Positions 1-5,712 of a DNA stretch of 5,712 nucleotides are shown piece after piece. The notes under the pieces were generated by a model that saw only the letters and a program-made list of their open reading frames with translations, did no database searches and was not told the origin of the DNA. This DNA is from a bacterium (lineage in GTDB: Bacteria > Eremiobacterota > Eremiobacteria > Baltobacterales > Baltobacteraceae), in NCBI GenBank assembly GCA_021782295.1, contig JAJXVC010000128.1, positions 1 through 5,712 on the forward strand. The letters are read 5' to 3'. The first letter of the stretch is position 1. Each line of letters starts with the position of its first letter. Position numbers and translations under genes: made by a program.

Positions 1-1295
1 CTCGCCTGGCGATCGTCGAGGACACCCCGGGCGTCACGCGCGACCGGCTCTACGCCCTCGCGGAATGGCAGGGGCGCACCTTTAACCTCGTCGATACCGC
101 CGGCATCGACGCCGAGGCGGCGGTCGCTCATGGGGATGCCTTCGCCGAAACGACCCGCCGACAGGCCGAGGCGGCGGCCGCGGCCGCCGATGCGATTCTC
201 TTCGTCGTCGATGCTCGGGAGGGGGCGAACCCACTCGATGAAGAGGTCGCCACGATCCTCCGGCGCATTCGCCGGAAAATCATCCTGGTCGCCAATAAGG
301 CGGAGTCCCCGAACGCTGCCGATAGCGCGACCGCGGAGTTTTCGCGCCTGGGCTTCGGCGTTCCGATCGTCGTCTCGGCGATCCACGGTGAAGGAACCGG
401 CGATCTGCTCGACCGCATCGTCGAAGCGCTCCCCGAAAACACCCCGAATGCGATGCGCAGCGATGAAATATCGCTGGCGATCGTCGGCCGCCCCAACGTC
501 GGCAAGTCCTCGCTCCTCAATGCACTCGTCGGCCAAGAACGCGCGATCGTCTCCGACGTGGCGGGCACGACCCGCGATGCAATCGATACCGAGTTGATCT
601 GGCGCGGCGGAAAATATCGGCTCGTCGATACCGCCGGAATGCGCAAACGCCCCGAGGCAATCGGCGATATCGAATACTATGCAACGCTGCGCAGTCTCAA
701 CGCGCTGGCACGCTGCGATATCGCGCTGGTCGTCTTCGATTCGATGCACGGCATTACGGCGCAAGATCGCCGGCTCGTCGGCTTGGCCATCGAAGAGCGC
801 AAGGGCGTGATTCTCGTCGGCAATAAGTGGGATATCGTCCGCGAGCAGGGCGAGTACCAACAGGGCGATCTCAAGAACGCGATCTACGATATGCTGCCCT
901 TCGCGCGCTTCGCACCGATCACGTTTCTCTCGGCGATGACGCACCGAAAACTCGGTGGGCTGATGCCGCTGGTCGCTCACGTCTGCGAAAACCTCGACCG
1001 ACGCGCGCCGACGGGGCAACTCAATGCTCTCATCCGCGATGCGGTGATGGCGCACCCGGCACCGATCTCCGGCGGAAAAGCGCTGCGTATCTTCTATGCC
1101 GCACAGGTTGCGGCGCATCCGCCGCTCTTTATCATGCACTGCAACGATCCCGACCTGGTGCAGCCTTCCTATCGGCGCTTCCTGGAGCACACGATTCGCG
1201 AAGCATACGATTTCGAGGGCGTGCCGGTGACGATTGAATTCCGCCCGCGCCGCAGTGAAGAACGCGAGGAAACGACATGGCCGACGCAGTCATAG
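1..1295 (+). CDS. der: Ribosome-assembly GTPase Der (EngA), 5'-truncated by window start
   Basis: Der is a double-GTPase needed for late maturation of the 50S ribosomal subunit in the cytoplasm. The first whole codon is at position 3 and 430 residues are visible. By comparison with Bacillus Der, about 26 residues including the first P-loop lie upstream of the window. In visible numbering, G domain 1 shows TPGVTRD (8-14), DTAG (31-34), NKAE (98-101) and a following VSAIHGEG. G domain 2 shows GRPNVGKS (162-169), GTTRDAID, DTAGMRKR (from 209) and NKWD (274-277). A C-terminal KH-like domain follows (about 345-418, with the NDPDLV and FEGVPVTIEF elements), then a short polar tail. The first domain has Glu where NKxD normally has Asp; the second is canonical. 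The last 19 bases overlap plsY, so the two are probably co-transcribed. Family identification is very secure. Confidence 0.98.
   Translation, partial: RLAIVEDTPGVTRDRLYALAEWQGRTFNLVDTAGIDAEAAVAHGDAFAETTRRQAEAAAAAADAILFVVDAREGANPLDEEVATILRRIRRKIILVANKAESPNAADSATAEFSRLGFGVPIVVSAIHGEGTGDLLDRIVEALPENTPNAMRSDEISLAIVGRPNVGKSSLLNALVGQERAIVSDVAGTTRDAIDTELIWRGGKYRLVDTAGMRKRPEAIGDIEYYATLRSLNALARCDIALVVFDSMHGITAQDRRLVGLAIEERKGVILVGNKWDIVREQGEYQQGDLKNAIYDMLPFARFAPITFLSAMTHRKLGGLMPLVAHVCENLDRRAPTGQLNALIRDAVMAHPAPISGGKALRIFYAAQVAAHPPLFIMHCNDPDLVQPSYRRFLEHTIREAYDFEGVPVTIEFRPRRSEEREETTWPTQS
1266..1270 (+). promoter_or_regulatory. Shine-Dalgarno site for plsY inside der
   Basis: GAGGA lies 6 bases before the ATG at 1277 and within the last codons of der. 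It fixes the plsY start and implies that ribosomes translating der pass over the plsY initiation region, so the two products may be translationally coupled. Confidence 0.75.
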
Positions 1296-1891
1296 CGATC
1301 TTCGCCTTCGCTATCGGTTCGATTCCGTTCGGACTCATCGTCGGGCGCATCTTTTTCTCCACCGATATCCGCGCGCAGGGCTCGGGGAATATCGGAGCGA
1401 TGAACGCACTGCGATCGCTGGGAACGCGCGGCGCCGTCGCCGTTTTATTGCTCGACGTCGCGAAGGGCGCGCTCCCGGTGCTGCTCGCCGCGCGCTTCGG
1501 AAGCGGCGCGGCGATCGATGCGATTGCCGCAATGGCAGCGGTTCTCGGCCACTGCTTCTCTCCGTGGCTCGGATTCAACGGCGGCAAAGGCGTTGCCACG
1601 ATGCTCGGAGCGACGCTCGCGCTTAGCCCAATCGCCGTTGCGTTCGCCGTCGCCGGTTGGTTGCTCGGCGCACTCGTCCTGACGCCGTACTCCTCGGTCG
1701 GTTCGATGCTCGCCGGCGTACTCGTCATTCCTTCGCTGGCGTTCTTCACGCGTTCGCTTTGGGAGACGCTCTACGGCGTTGCGGTGGCCGTACTCATCAT
1801 CTTCCGTCACCGCGAAAATATCGAACGATTACGTACCGGCACCGAGAACCCGATCCCATTTTTGAAGGGACGCGTCACGAAAAATCGTTAG
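1277..1891 (+). CDS. plsY: Acyl-phosphate:glycerol-3-phosphate acyltransferase PlsY
   Basis: PlsY is an integral membrane enzyme that transfers the acyl group from acyl-phosphate (made by PlsX) to glycerol-3-phosphate. The product is lysophosphatidic acid, the first step of phospholipid synthesis. At 204 residues it has the usual family length. Visible motifs are GSIPFG (14-19) in the first membrane helix, GSGNIGAMN (35-43) followed by Arg46, DVAKG (60-64), GHCFSPW (91-97), the glycine loop GFNGGKGVAT (99-108), YSSVGS (138-143) and RHREN (177-181) with a following GTE. Hydrophobic stretches near 4-24, 52-72, 78-98, 110-135 and 145-176 fit the multi-pass topology. Position 42 is Met where the family motif usually has Thr (GATN). 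The ATG has a good ribosome binding site and overlaps the end of der by 19 bases. No PlsX gene is in the window. Confidence 0.97.
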   Translation: MADAVIAIFAFAIGSIPFGLIVGRIFFSTDIRAQGSGNIGAMNALRSLGTRGAVAVLLLDVAKGALPVLLAARFGSGAAIDAIAAMAAVLGHCFSPWLGFNGGKGVATMLGATLALSPIAVAFAVAGWLLGALVLTPYSSVGSMLAGVLVIPSLAFFTRSLWETLYGVAVAVLIIFRHRENIERLRTGTENPIPFLKGRVTKNR

Positions 1892-1894
1892 AGC

Positions 1895-1906
1895 GGGTCG
1901 AGACCC
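1895..1906 (+). repeat. Short inverted repeat just after plsY
   Basis: GGGTC at 1895-1899 is followed two bases later by its exact complement GACCC at 1902-1906. As RNA this could fold as a 4-bp stem with a 4-base loop. It starts 4 bases after the plsY stop, but no run of T follows, so it is not a convincing intrinsic terminator. The CCC at 1904-1906 could instead pair with GGG at 1912-1914. Confidence 0.35.
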
Positions 1907-1933
1907 TGTTCGGGAGGGAAGATCGTCGGCCGA

Positions 1934-1955
1934 CAGCTCCTCGCCGGACGAGCTG
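1934..1955 (+). repeat. Inverted repeat in the plsY-efp gap
   Basis: CAGCTC at 1934-1939 and GAGCTG at 1950-1955 are perfect complements around a 10-base GC-rich spacer. This could be a hairpin in an mRNA running from plsY into efp, or a protein-binding palindrome upstream of efp. No T-tract follows. A 6-bp repeat in GC-rich DNA may be chance. Confidence 0.3.
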
Positions 1956-2067
1956 GCCCCGGAGCCATCTCGAAATCGCCGTTCTCGCCCGGGCCGACGC
2001 CGCATGAGAGACTTTTCTCGCACTCGTCCGTTCGCTCGGCGCACAGGGCTTCGCGAGGTTCGGCCCG

Positions 2068-2073
2068 TATTGT
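2068..2073 (+). promoter_or_regulatory. Possible -10 element of efp
   Basis: TATTGT matches the TATAAT consensus at four of six positions. It ends 8 bases before the efp ATG, so a transcript started from it would begin at or next to the start codon, i.e. be leaderless. No clear -35 hexamer is seen 16-18 bases upstream, and no good Shine-Dalgarno site precedes the ATG (only GGCGGG immediately before it). Weak evidence alone; see the matching arrangement before the MFS gene. Confidence 0.3.
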
Positions 2074-2081
2074 GGCGGGCT

Positions 2082-2642
2082 ATGATCTCATCGAACGATT
2101 TTCGTAATGGCGTCACGATTCTGTTGGACAACAACCTCTGGACCGTGATCGAATTTCTCCACGTGAAGCCCGGCAAGGGGTCGGCCTTCGTTCGCACCCG
2201 TCTCAAGAACGTCCGCACCGGAGCGACGGTCGAGCGCACGTTCCGTGCCGGTGAAAAAGTCGAACGGGCGACGCTCGACAATCGGACGATGCAGATGCTC
2301 TATAACGACGACGAAGGCTTCCATTTTATGGATCAAGAGTCGTTCGAGAACGTCACGATCCAGCGCGAGCTCATCGGTGGTCCAGCCGACTTCTTGAAAG
2401 ACGGCATGTCCGTCGACGTTCAGTTCCACGATGGGACGGCGATCGGCGTCGAACTTCCGCCGCACGTCGAACTGCGCATCGTCGAGACCGACCCGGGCTT
2501 CAAAGGCGATACCGCGACGAATACAACGAAACCGGCGAAGCTCGAGACCGGCGCGACCGTTCAAGTACCGCTCTTCATCGAACCTGACACCGTCATTCGA
2601 ATCGACACGCGCGATCGACGCTATATCGGCCGCGTGAACTAA
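2082..2642 (+). CDS. efp: Translation elongation factor P
   Basis: EF-P binds between the ribosomal P and E sites and rescues ribosomes stalled on consecutive prolines. The product is 186 residues, standard for the family. The start is set by the conserved opening MISSNDFRNG, which closely matches Bacillus EF-P. The reading frame is open back to an ATG at 2004, but that would add 26 arginine-rich, unconserved residues. Domain I (about 1-63) carries the loop HVKPGKGSAF (27-36) whose tip residue Lys32 is the site modified in EF-P; Pro30 before it resembles the Bacillus rather than the arginine-tipped version. The OB-fold domain II follows, then domain III with KGDTATN (from 141) and KPAKLETGATVQVP (150-163). 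Near the C-terminus, where the family usually has EGD, this protein reads EPD. No EF-P modifying enzyme is in the window. Confidence 0.98.
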   Translation: MISSNDFRNGVTILLDNNLWTVIEFLHVKPGKGSAFVRTRLKNVRTGATVERTFRAGEKVERATLDNRTMQMLYNDDEGFHFMDQESFENVTIQRELIGGPADFLKDGMSVDVQFHDGTAIGVELPPHVELRIVETDPGFKGDTATNTTKPAKLETGATVQVPLFIEPDTVIRIDTRDRRYIGRVN

Positions 2643-2651
2643 TAGCGCCGT

Positions 2652-2665
2652 CGGCGTTCGCGCCG
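2652..2665 (+). repeat. Hairpin with TTCG loop between efp and the cyclase gene
   Basis: CGGCG (2652-2656), TTCG (2657-2660) and CGCCG (2661-2665) form a perfect 5-bp stem with a UUCG tetraloop, extendable by one T-G wobble pair. The loop-closing pair is G-C rather than the extra-stable C-G. It sits 9 bases after the efp stop and its 3' edge touches the ribosome binding site of the next gene. No T-run follows, so it is more likely an mRNA processing, stability or translation-modulating stem than a terminator. Confidence 0.45.
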
Positions 2666-2672
2666 GAGAGGG
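2665..2672 (+). promoter_or_regulatory. Shine-Dalgarno site for the cyclase GTG start
   Basis: GGAGAGGG ends 6 bases before the GTG at 2679 and supports that non-ATG codon as the start. Its first base or two are also part of the upstream hairpin (stem ending 2665-2666), so folding could partly mask it. Confidence 0.7.
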
Positions 2673-2678
2673 CAGACC

Positions 2679-4586
2679 GTGAAGAAGAAACTGCAGCCGC
2701 TCGGCATCGCATTAGCGCTCGCACTCGTCGCGAGCGGCATCGGTATCGCGACTTTCTACTCGCAAAATCCGCAGCTCTCGCGACTCGCCGACTACATCGC
2801 GCACATTACGGTTCTCGCCCACTCCGATCGCATCGGCCTAAAAAATCCGGGCTACGGACGCCCAAACAACAATCTTGCAATGATCACGCTCGACGATTAT
2901 TCGCTGAGCGGGCACACCAGTGCGGGGCTTGGAACCTGGCCCTTCCGCCGAGGCGTCTACGGGAAGCTGCTCGATCGGCTTGCAAAAGCCGGGGCGAAAA
3001 CCGTCGTCTTCGATATCGATTTCCTCGACCCCAGCCCGAGCGCTCGCCAGGATGCAATCTTCGGCAAAGCGATTGCGAAGATTCCAACGGTGCTCGCCTA
3101 CGTGCTCAATACGACGACGACCGGGCAGATCGGCATCGAGCCCGTGATTCCCGTCTTGGCGCAGCATACCGCAGCGATGGGTTTTTCGAGTTCCGATAGC
3201 GTCGGCAGTTATACATCGGGGCAATTCCCGAAGATTCGCACGAGCGGCACGGGCTTCTTCTCCGATGAGACGTTCTATTCGCTCGCGGCGGCGGCGGCGC
3301 AGACCTATCTCGGGCACACGATCGACTTCAAAAAAGTCCCGCGACTGCACGGGCGCATTCTGTTACTGCCGCCGCATTACGCCTCGACCCAAGCGGTGAG
3401 CGGTCGCGTCGGCAGCGAGCAGAGCGCCGCTCCGACGTTCATCGGCGGGGGGCAGATGTCGCTTGCGGATGCGTTGACGGTGCCGATCTCGCAACTACGC
3501 CTTTTCGCCAAAGGGCGGCTGATTTATATCGGAGCGACCGCGCAGGCCCTCGGCGACTTCGTGATTACCGCGCGCGGCAAGATGCCGGGAGTCTACGTGA
3601 ACGCGCGGCTTACCGACCAGATGCTGCGCGGAATCTACATCAAAACGCTGCCGACCTGGGTCGACATTACCTTAATCGTCGTTCTCCCGCTTCTTCTTGC
3701 ATTCTTTCTCATGTCGGCACGCTTCGGTATCGCGCTCGTGGTTTCGGCGGCAACGATCCTTGCTTATGGGTGGATCGACATGGCGATTTTTGTTCGCCAA
3801 CTCGTCTGGTTCGATTTCATCCACGTCGTCGTGGCAATGATTCTTGCCGTCACGTTCGTCGCCGCATTCAGAACGATTCTCGAAGGTTCGCAACGCCGTA
3901 TCGTCACGAATCTCTTCGGCATGCACGTCAGCCCGGCGGTCGTCGCCGAGATTCTTGATTCCGAGGATCCCTCCGGGGCGCTCTCGCTCAAAGGGAAACG
4001 CGTCAAATCGACGATTTTCTACAGCGATATACGCGGATTTACCGCGATGTCGGAGACGATGAGCCCCGAAGATATCTACCATCAACTCAACGAGTATTTC
4101 GAAGAGATGGTGAAGATCATTTTCAAGTACGGCGGCTACGTCGACAAATTCATCGGCGACTGCGTCATGGCGGTTTTTTCCGCGCCCTATCAAACCCCCG
4201 ATGACGCAAAAAACGCCGTCCTGGCGGCCATCGAGCAACAGCAACGCATCGCCGAACTCGCCGACAAATGGTCGGCACAGGGGCGCAAGGTCTTCACCGT
4301 CGGCATGGGCATCAACACCGGCGAAGTGGTGATGGGGAACCTCGGCGCGAGTTCGCGGATGAATTACACGGTGATCGGCGATAACGTCAACACCGCGGCG
4401 CGTCTCTACAACGTCGCCAAGGGCGGCCAGATCATCATCAGCGAGACGACCTACAACGAAGTGCACGATCTGATCGCGGTTACCGAACTCGCGCCCGTCA
4501 CCGTCAAAGGAAAAGTCGAACCGCTGCGCATCTTCGACGTCGTCGTACCGACCCGCGAGGCTCCCGCCGAAGCACCGACGGCGTGA
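2679..4586 (+). CDS. Membrane adenylate cyclase with CHASE2 sensor domain (class III)
   Basis: This 635-residue protein should make cAMP from ATP in response to an extracytoplasmic cue. It has an N-terminal membrane anchor (about 6-26). A CHASE2 sensor domain follows (about 35-325), with LAMITLDDYSL, the GTWPFRRGVYGKLLDRL block (85-101), VVFDIDFLDPSPS and IYIGATA (282-288). Three membrane helices come next (about 327-346, 349-371, 375-398), then a cytoplasmic class III catalytic domain (about 444-623). In the catalytic domain Asp450 (FYSDIRGFT) and Asp494 (KFIGD) are the metal ligands. Lys490 and Thr564 are at the adenine-selecting positions, and Asn571 and Arg575 (VNTAARL) at the transition-state positions. 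All are present, so an active adenylate, not guanylate, cyclase of the Lys/Thr type is expected. The GTG start has a good ribosome binding site. A Ser/Gly/Ala-rich stretch at 236-256 looks like an insert in CHASE2. The ligand is unknown. Confidence 0.95.
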   Translation: MKKKLQPLGIALALALVASGIGIATFYSQNPQLSRLADYIAHITVLAHSDRIGLKNPGYGRPNNNLAMITLDDYSLSGHTSAGLGTWPFRRGVYGKLLDRLAKAGAKTVVFDIDFLDPSPSARQDAIFGKAIAKIPTVLAYVLNTTTTGQIGIEPVIPVLAQHTAAMGFSSSDSVGSYTSGQFPKIRTSGTGFFSDETFYSLAAAAAQTYLGHTIDFKKVPRLHGRILLLPPHYASTQAVSGRVGSEQSAAPTFIGGGQMSLADALTVPISQLRLFAKGRLIYIGATAQALGDFVITARGKMPGVYVNARLTDQMLRGIYIKTLPTWVDITLIVVLPLLLAFFLMSARFGIALVVSAATILAYGWIDMAIFVRQLVWFDFIHVVVAMILAVTFVAAFRTILEGSQRRIVTNLFGMHVSPAVVAEILDSEDPSGALSLKGKRVKSTIFYSDIRGFTAMSETMSPEDIYHQLNEYFEEMVKIIFKYGGYVDKFIGDCVMAVFSAPYQTPDDAKNAVLAAIEQQQRIAELADKWSAQGRKVFTVGMGINTGEVVMGNLGASSRMNYTVIGDNVNTAARLYNVAKGGQIIISETTYNEVHDLIAVTELAPVTVKGKVEPLRIFDVVVPTREAPAEAPTA

Positions 4587-5356
4587 TCCTCGACCTCGCG
4601 CTCTTCTTCGCGGCAATCGCCGCGAGCGCGTTGGGCTCGATGGTCGGGCTCGGCGGCGGTTTTCTCATGGTGCCGATTCTCCGGCTCGCATTTAGTTTTG
4701 CCCCCGCCCAAGCCGCGGGAATGTCGCTTGCGATGGTGGTCGCAAATGGAGCAAGCAGCACGATTGCAAACTTTCGCGCCCGACGCATCAACGTGCGCGT
4801 GGGGCTCTTGGTTGCCGCCGGTGCAATTCCGGGCGCACTGCTCGGCTCGCACATCGTCGAAGAGATCGCGAGCCCAATTTTCGACTGGCTCTTCGCCGCG
4901 CTCGTCGTCGGGGTCGCGATCGATTTCGGACTGCGCCGCTCGCGATTAGCGCTCGCGGGAACGAATCGCGACGGAGCTCCGCGGACGATGCACCCGGTCG
5001 TATCGCTACTCGCCGGTTTTAGTGCCGGTATTCTCGGCGGCCTCTTCGGCATCGGCGGCGGCATTGCGATCGTTCCGTCGCTCGCCTATTTCTCCGACGT
5101 CCCCATCCACAGCATCACCGCAACCTCACAGTTCGCCATCGCGCTCACATCGCCGATCGCGTTCGTCGCGCACGCCGCGGCAGGCGACGTCGATTTTCTC
5201 CGCGCGATTCCGCTTTTTCTCGGCGGAATCGTCGGCGGGACGCTCGGCCCTCGTATCGGCGCTCGGCTCCATGCTGCGCAGTTGCTCGGCGTCGTCTCGC
5301 TCGCGCTTTTGCTCGCCGCAGCTGCGATGTTGCTGCGTGACACGCACGTCATCTGA
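4583..5356 (+). CDS. TauE/SafE-family membrane permease
   Basis: This 257-residue protein belongs to the TauE/SafE (DUF81) family of membrane transporters, often annotated as sulfite, sulfonate or sulfoacetate exporters. It shows the typical internal duplication: GSMVGLGGGFLMVP (18-31) at the start of the first half and GGLFGIGGGIAIVP (152-165) at the start of the second. Each half has about four hydrophobic segments (roughly 2-17, 38-60, 74-92, 98-116; then 138-156, 178-200, 206-225, 233-251), giving about eight membrane helices. A polar loop (about 118-136) separates the halves. The GTG start overlaps the cyclase TGA stop in the tetranucleotide GTGA. No separate ribosome binding site is evident, so translation probably depends on re-initiation after the cyclase. 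Later starts would remove the first helix. The substrate cannot be read from the sequence. Confidence 0.93.
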   Translation: MILDLALFFAAIAASALGSMVGLGGGFLMVPILRLAFSFAPAQAAGMSLAMVVANGASSTIANFRARRINVRVGLLVAAGAIPGALLGSHIVEEIASPIFDWLFAALVVGVAIDFGLRRSRLALAGTNRDGAPRTMHPVVSLLAGFSAGILGGLFGIGGGIAIVPSLAYFSDVPIHSITATSQFAIALTSPIAFVAHAAAGDVDFLRAIPLFLGGIVGGTLGPRIGARLHAAQLLGVVSLALLLAAAAMLLRDTHVI

Positions 5357-5360
5357 AGGG

Positions 5361-5366
5361 TACGCT
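5361..5366 (+). promoter_or_regulatory. Possible -10 element of the MFS gene
   Basis: TACGCT has the TAnnnT pattern of a bacterial -10 box and ends 8 bases before the ATG at 5375, the same spacing as the TATTGT before efp. The nearest purine-rich stretch, GAAGGG at 5355-5360, is 14 bases from the ATG, longer than usual for a ribosome binding site. The match to TATAAT is only three of six, so this is tentative. Confidence 0.2.
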
Positions 5367-5374
5367 AGACGGCA

Positions 5375-5712
5375 ATGAACGATAGTACGCCGACATCGCC
5401 CCCCTCGACGCACTGGGAGCCCGGCCCGCTTGCTTCACTGGCGCGCATGGAGAGCTATCCGTGGCTCGTCGTCGGAACCGTTTGCATCGGTGCGTTTATG
5501 GGGCAACTCGACGCAAGTATCGCGCAACTGGTGCTGCCGACGCTGCAGACGACGTTTCGCTCCTCGCTCGCCGACGTCAGTTGGGTCTCGCTTGCGTATT
5601 TACTCGTCCTCGCCTCGACGCTGCCGATCTTCGGCCGACTCGCCGATATCTACGGCCGAAAACTCCTCTACACCGGCGGTTTCCTCGTCTTCATTCTCGG
5701 CTCGGGGCTCTG
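5375..5712 (+). CDS. MFS transporter, DHA2 (EmrB/QacA) type, 3'-truncated by window end
   Basis: The first 112 residues of a major facilitator superfamily transporter are visible; the reading frame is open to the window end. The start is the first available, because an in-frame TAG lies at 5366-5368. A Pro/Ser/Thr-rich cytoplasmic tail (1-28) precedes helix 1 (about 29-47), which leads into GQLDASIAQLVLPTLQ (43-58). This matches the DHA2 family element in which Asp in helix 1 is followed by a conserved LP. Helix 2 (about 70-88) runs into the MFS motif A, GRLADIYGRK (87-96), and helix 3 begins near 98. DHA2 members are usually proton-driven drug or metabolite exporters with 14 helices, but the substrate and helix number cannot be judged from this fragment. 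It lies 18 bases after the permease gene and may be co-transcribed with it. Confidence 0.93.
   Translation, partial: MNDSTPTSPPSTHWEPGPLASLARMESYPWLVVGTVCIGAFMGQLDASIAQLVLPTLQTTFRSSLADVSWVSLAYLLVLASTLPIFGRLADIYGRKLLYTGGFLVFILGSGL

Noticed and set aside
173..189. GCG/GCC repeat in der as a slippage tract
   Set aside because: It simply encodes an alanine run in a helix of G domain 1 and the frame is intact.
453..1295. ATG at 453 as the start of a separate single-GTPase gene
   Set aside because: The frame is open upstream to the window edge and encodes a matching first Der G domain; no ribosome binding site precedes this ATG.
1132..1749. Antisense open frame (205 codons) opposite der and plsY
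   Set aside because: No family features; lies over conserved motifs of two real genes.
1895..1914. Intrinsic terminator after plsY
   Set aside because: The stem is short and no run of T follows it.
2004..2081. Longer efp starting at ATG 2004
   Set aside because: It adds 26 arginine-rich residues with no ribosome binding site, whereas the family's conserved N-terminus begins at 2082.
1892..2081. tRNA or riboswitch in the gap
   Set aside because: No cloverleaf, no T-arm consensus and no riboswitch core that I can recognise.
1829..2281. Antisense open frame across the plsY-efp gap
   Set aside because: Extends well into efp and the end of plsY, has no recognisable domain and an Arg-rich shadow composition.
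3672..4616. Long antisense open frame (314 codons) opposite the cyclase
   Set aside because: Composition is Arg/Asp/His-rich with no recognisable domain, and it mirrors a strongly conserved + strand gene; typical GC-rich shadow frame.

Overview
The window is GC-rich (roughly 60% by eye) and almost wholly coding. All genes lie on the + strand. In order they are: the 3' part of der (ribosome-assembly GTPase), plsY (glycerol-3-phosphate acyltransferase), efp (elongation factor P), a CHASE2 receptor-type adenylate cyclase, a TauE/SafE-family permease, and the first 112 codons of an MFS (DHA2-type) transporter cut by the window end. No RNA gene, insertion sequence, CRISPR array, phage gene or sign of horizontal transfer is visible.

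The organism is a bacterium. Der and EF-P resemble the Bacillus-type (Terrabacteria-like) versions as I remember them: the EF-P lysine loop contains HVKPGKG, and Der has GTTRDAID and DTAGMRKR. Compact gene spacing, high GC and a CHASE2-cyclase would fit an uncultured GC-rich lineage such as Candidatus Eremiobacterota or a Chloroflexota/Armatimonadota relative. That placement is a guess and was not tested.

Layout. Positions 1-1891 hold der and plsY, which overlap by 19 bases and so are almost certainly co-transcribed. Positions 1892-2081 are the only sizeable gap (190 bases); it holds two small inverted repeats and possibly the efp promoter. Positions 2082-5356 hold efp, the cyclase and the permease, with a 36-base spacer and then a 4-base GTGA overlap. 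The MFS gene starts 18 bases after the permease.

der, plsY and efp are housekeeping genes (50S assembly, phosphatidic acid synthesis, translation of polyproline stretches). The cyclase is a membrane sensor that should make cAMP in response to an extracytoplasmic signal. The permease coupled to it may belong to the same physiological response, but nothing in the sequence fixes its substrate.

I see no convincing new system. The items most worth a second look are the cyclase-permease coupling, a repeated TANNNT-N8-ATG arrangement suggesting leaderless starts, the high density of CGATCG, and several residue changes at usually conserved sites.
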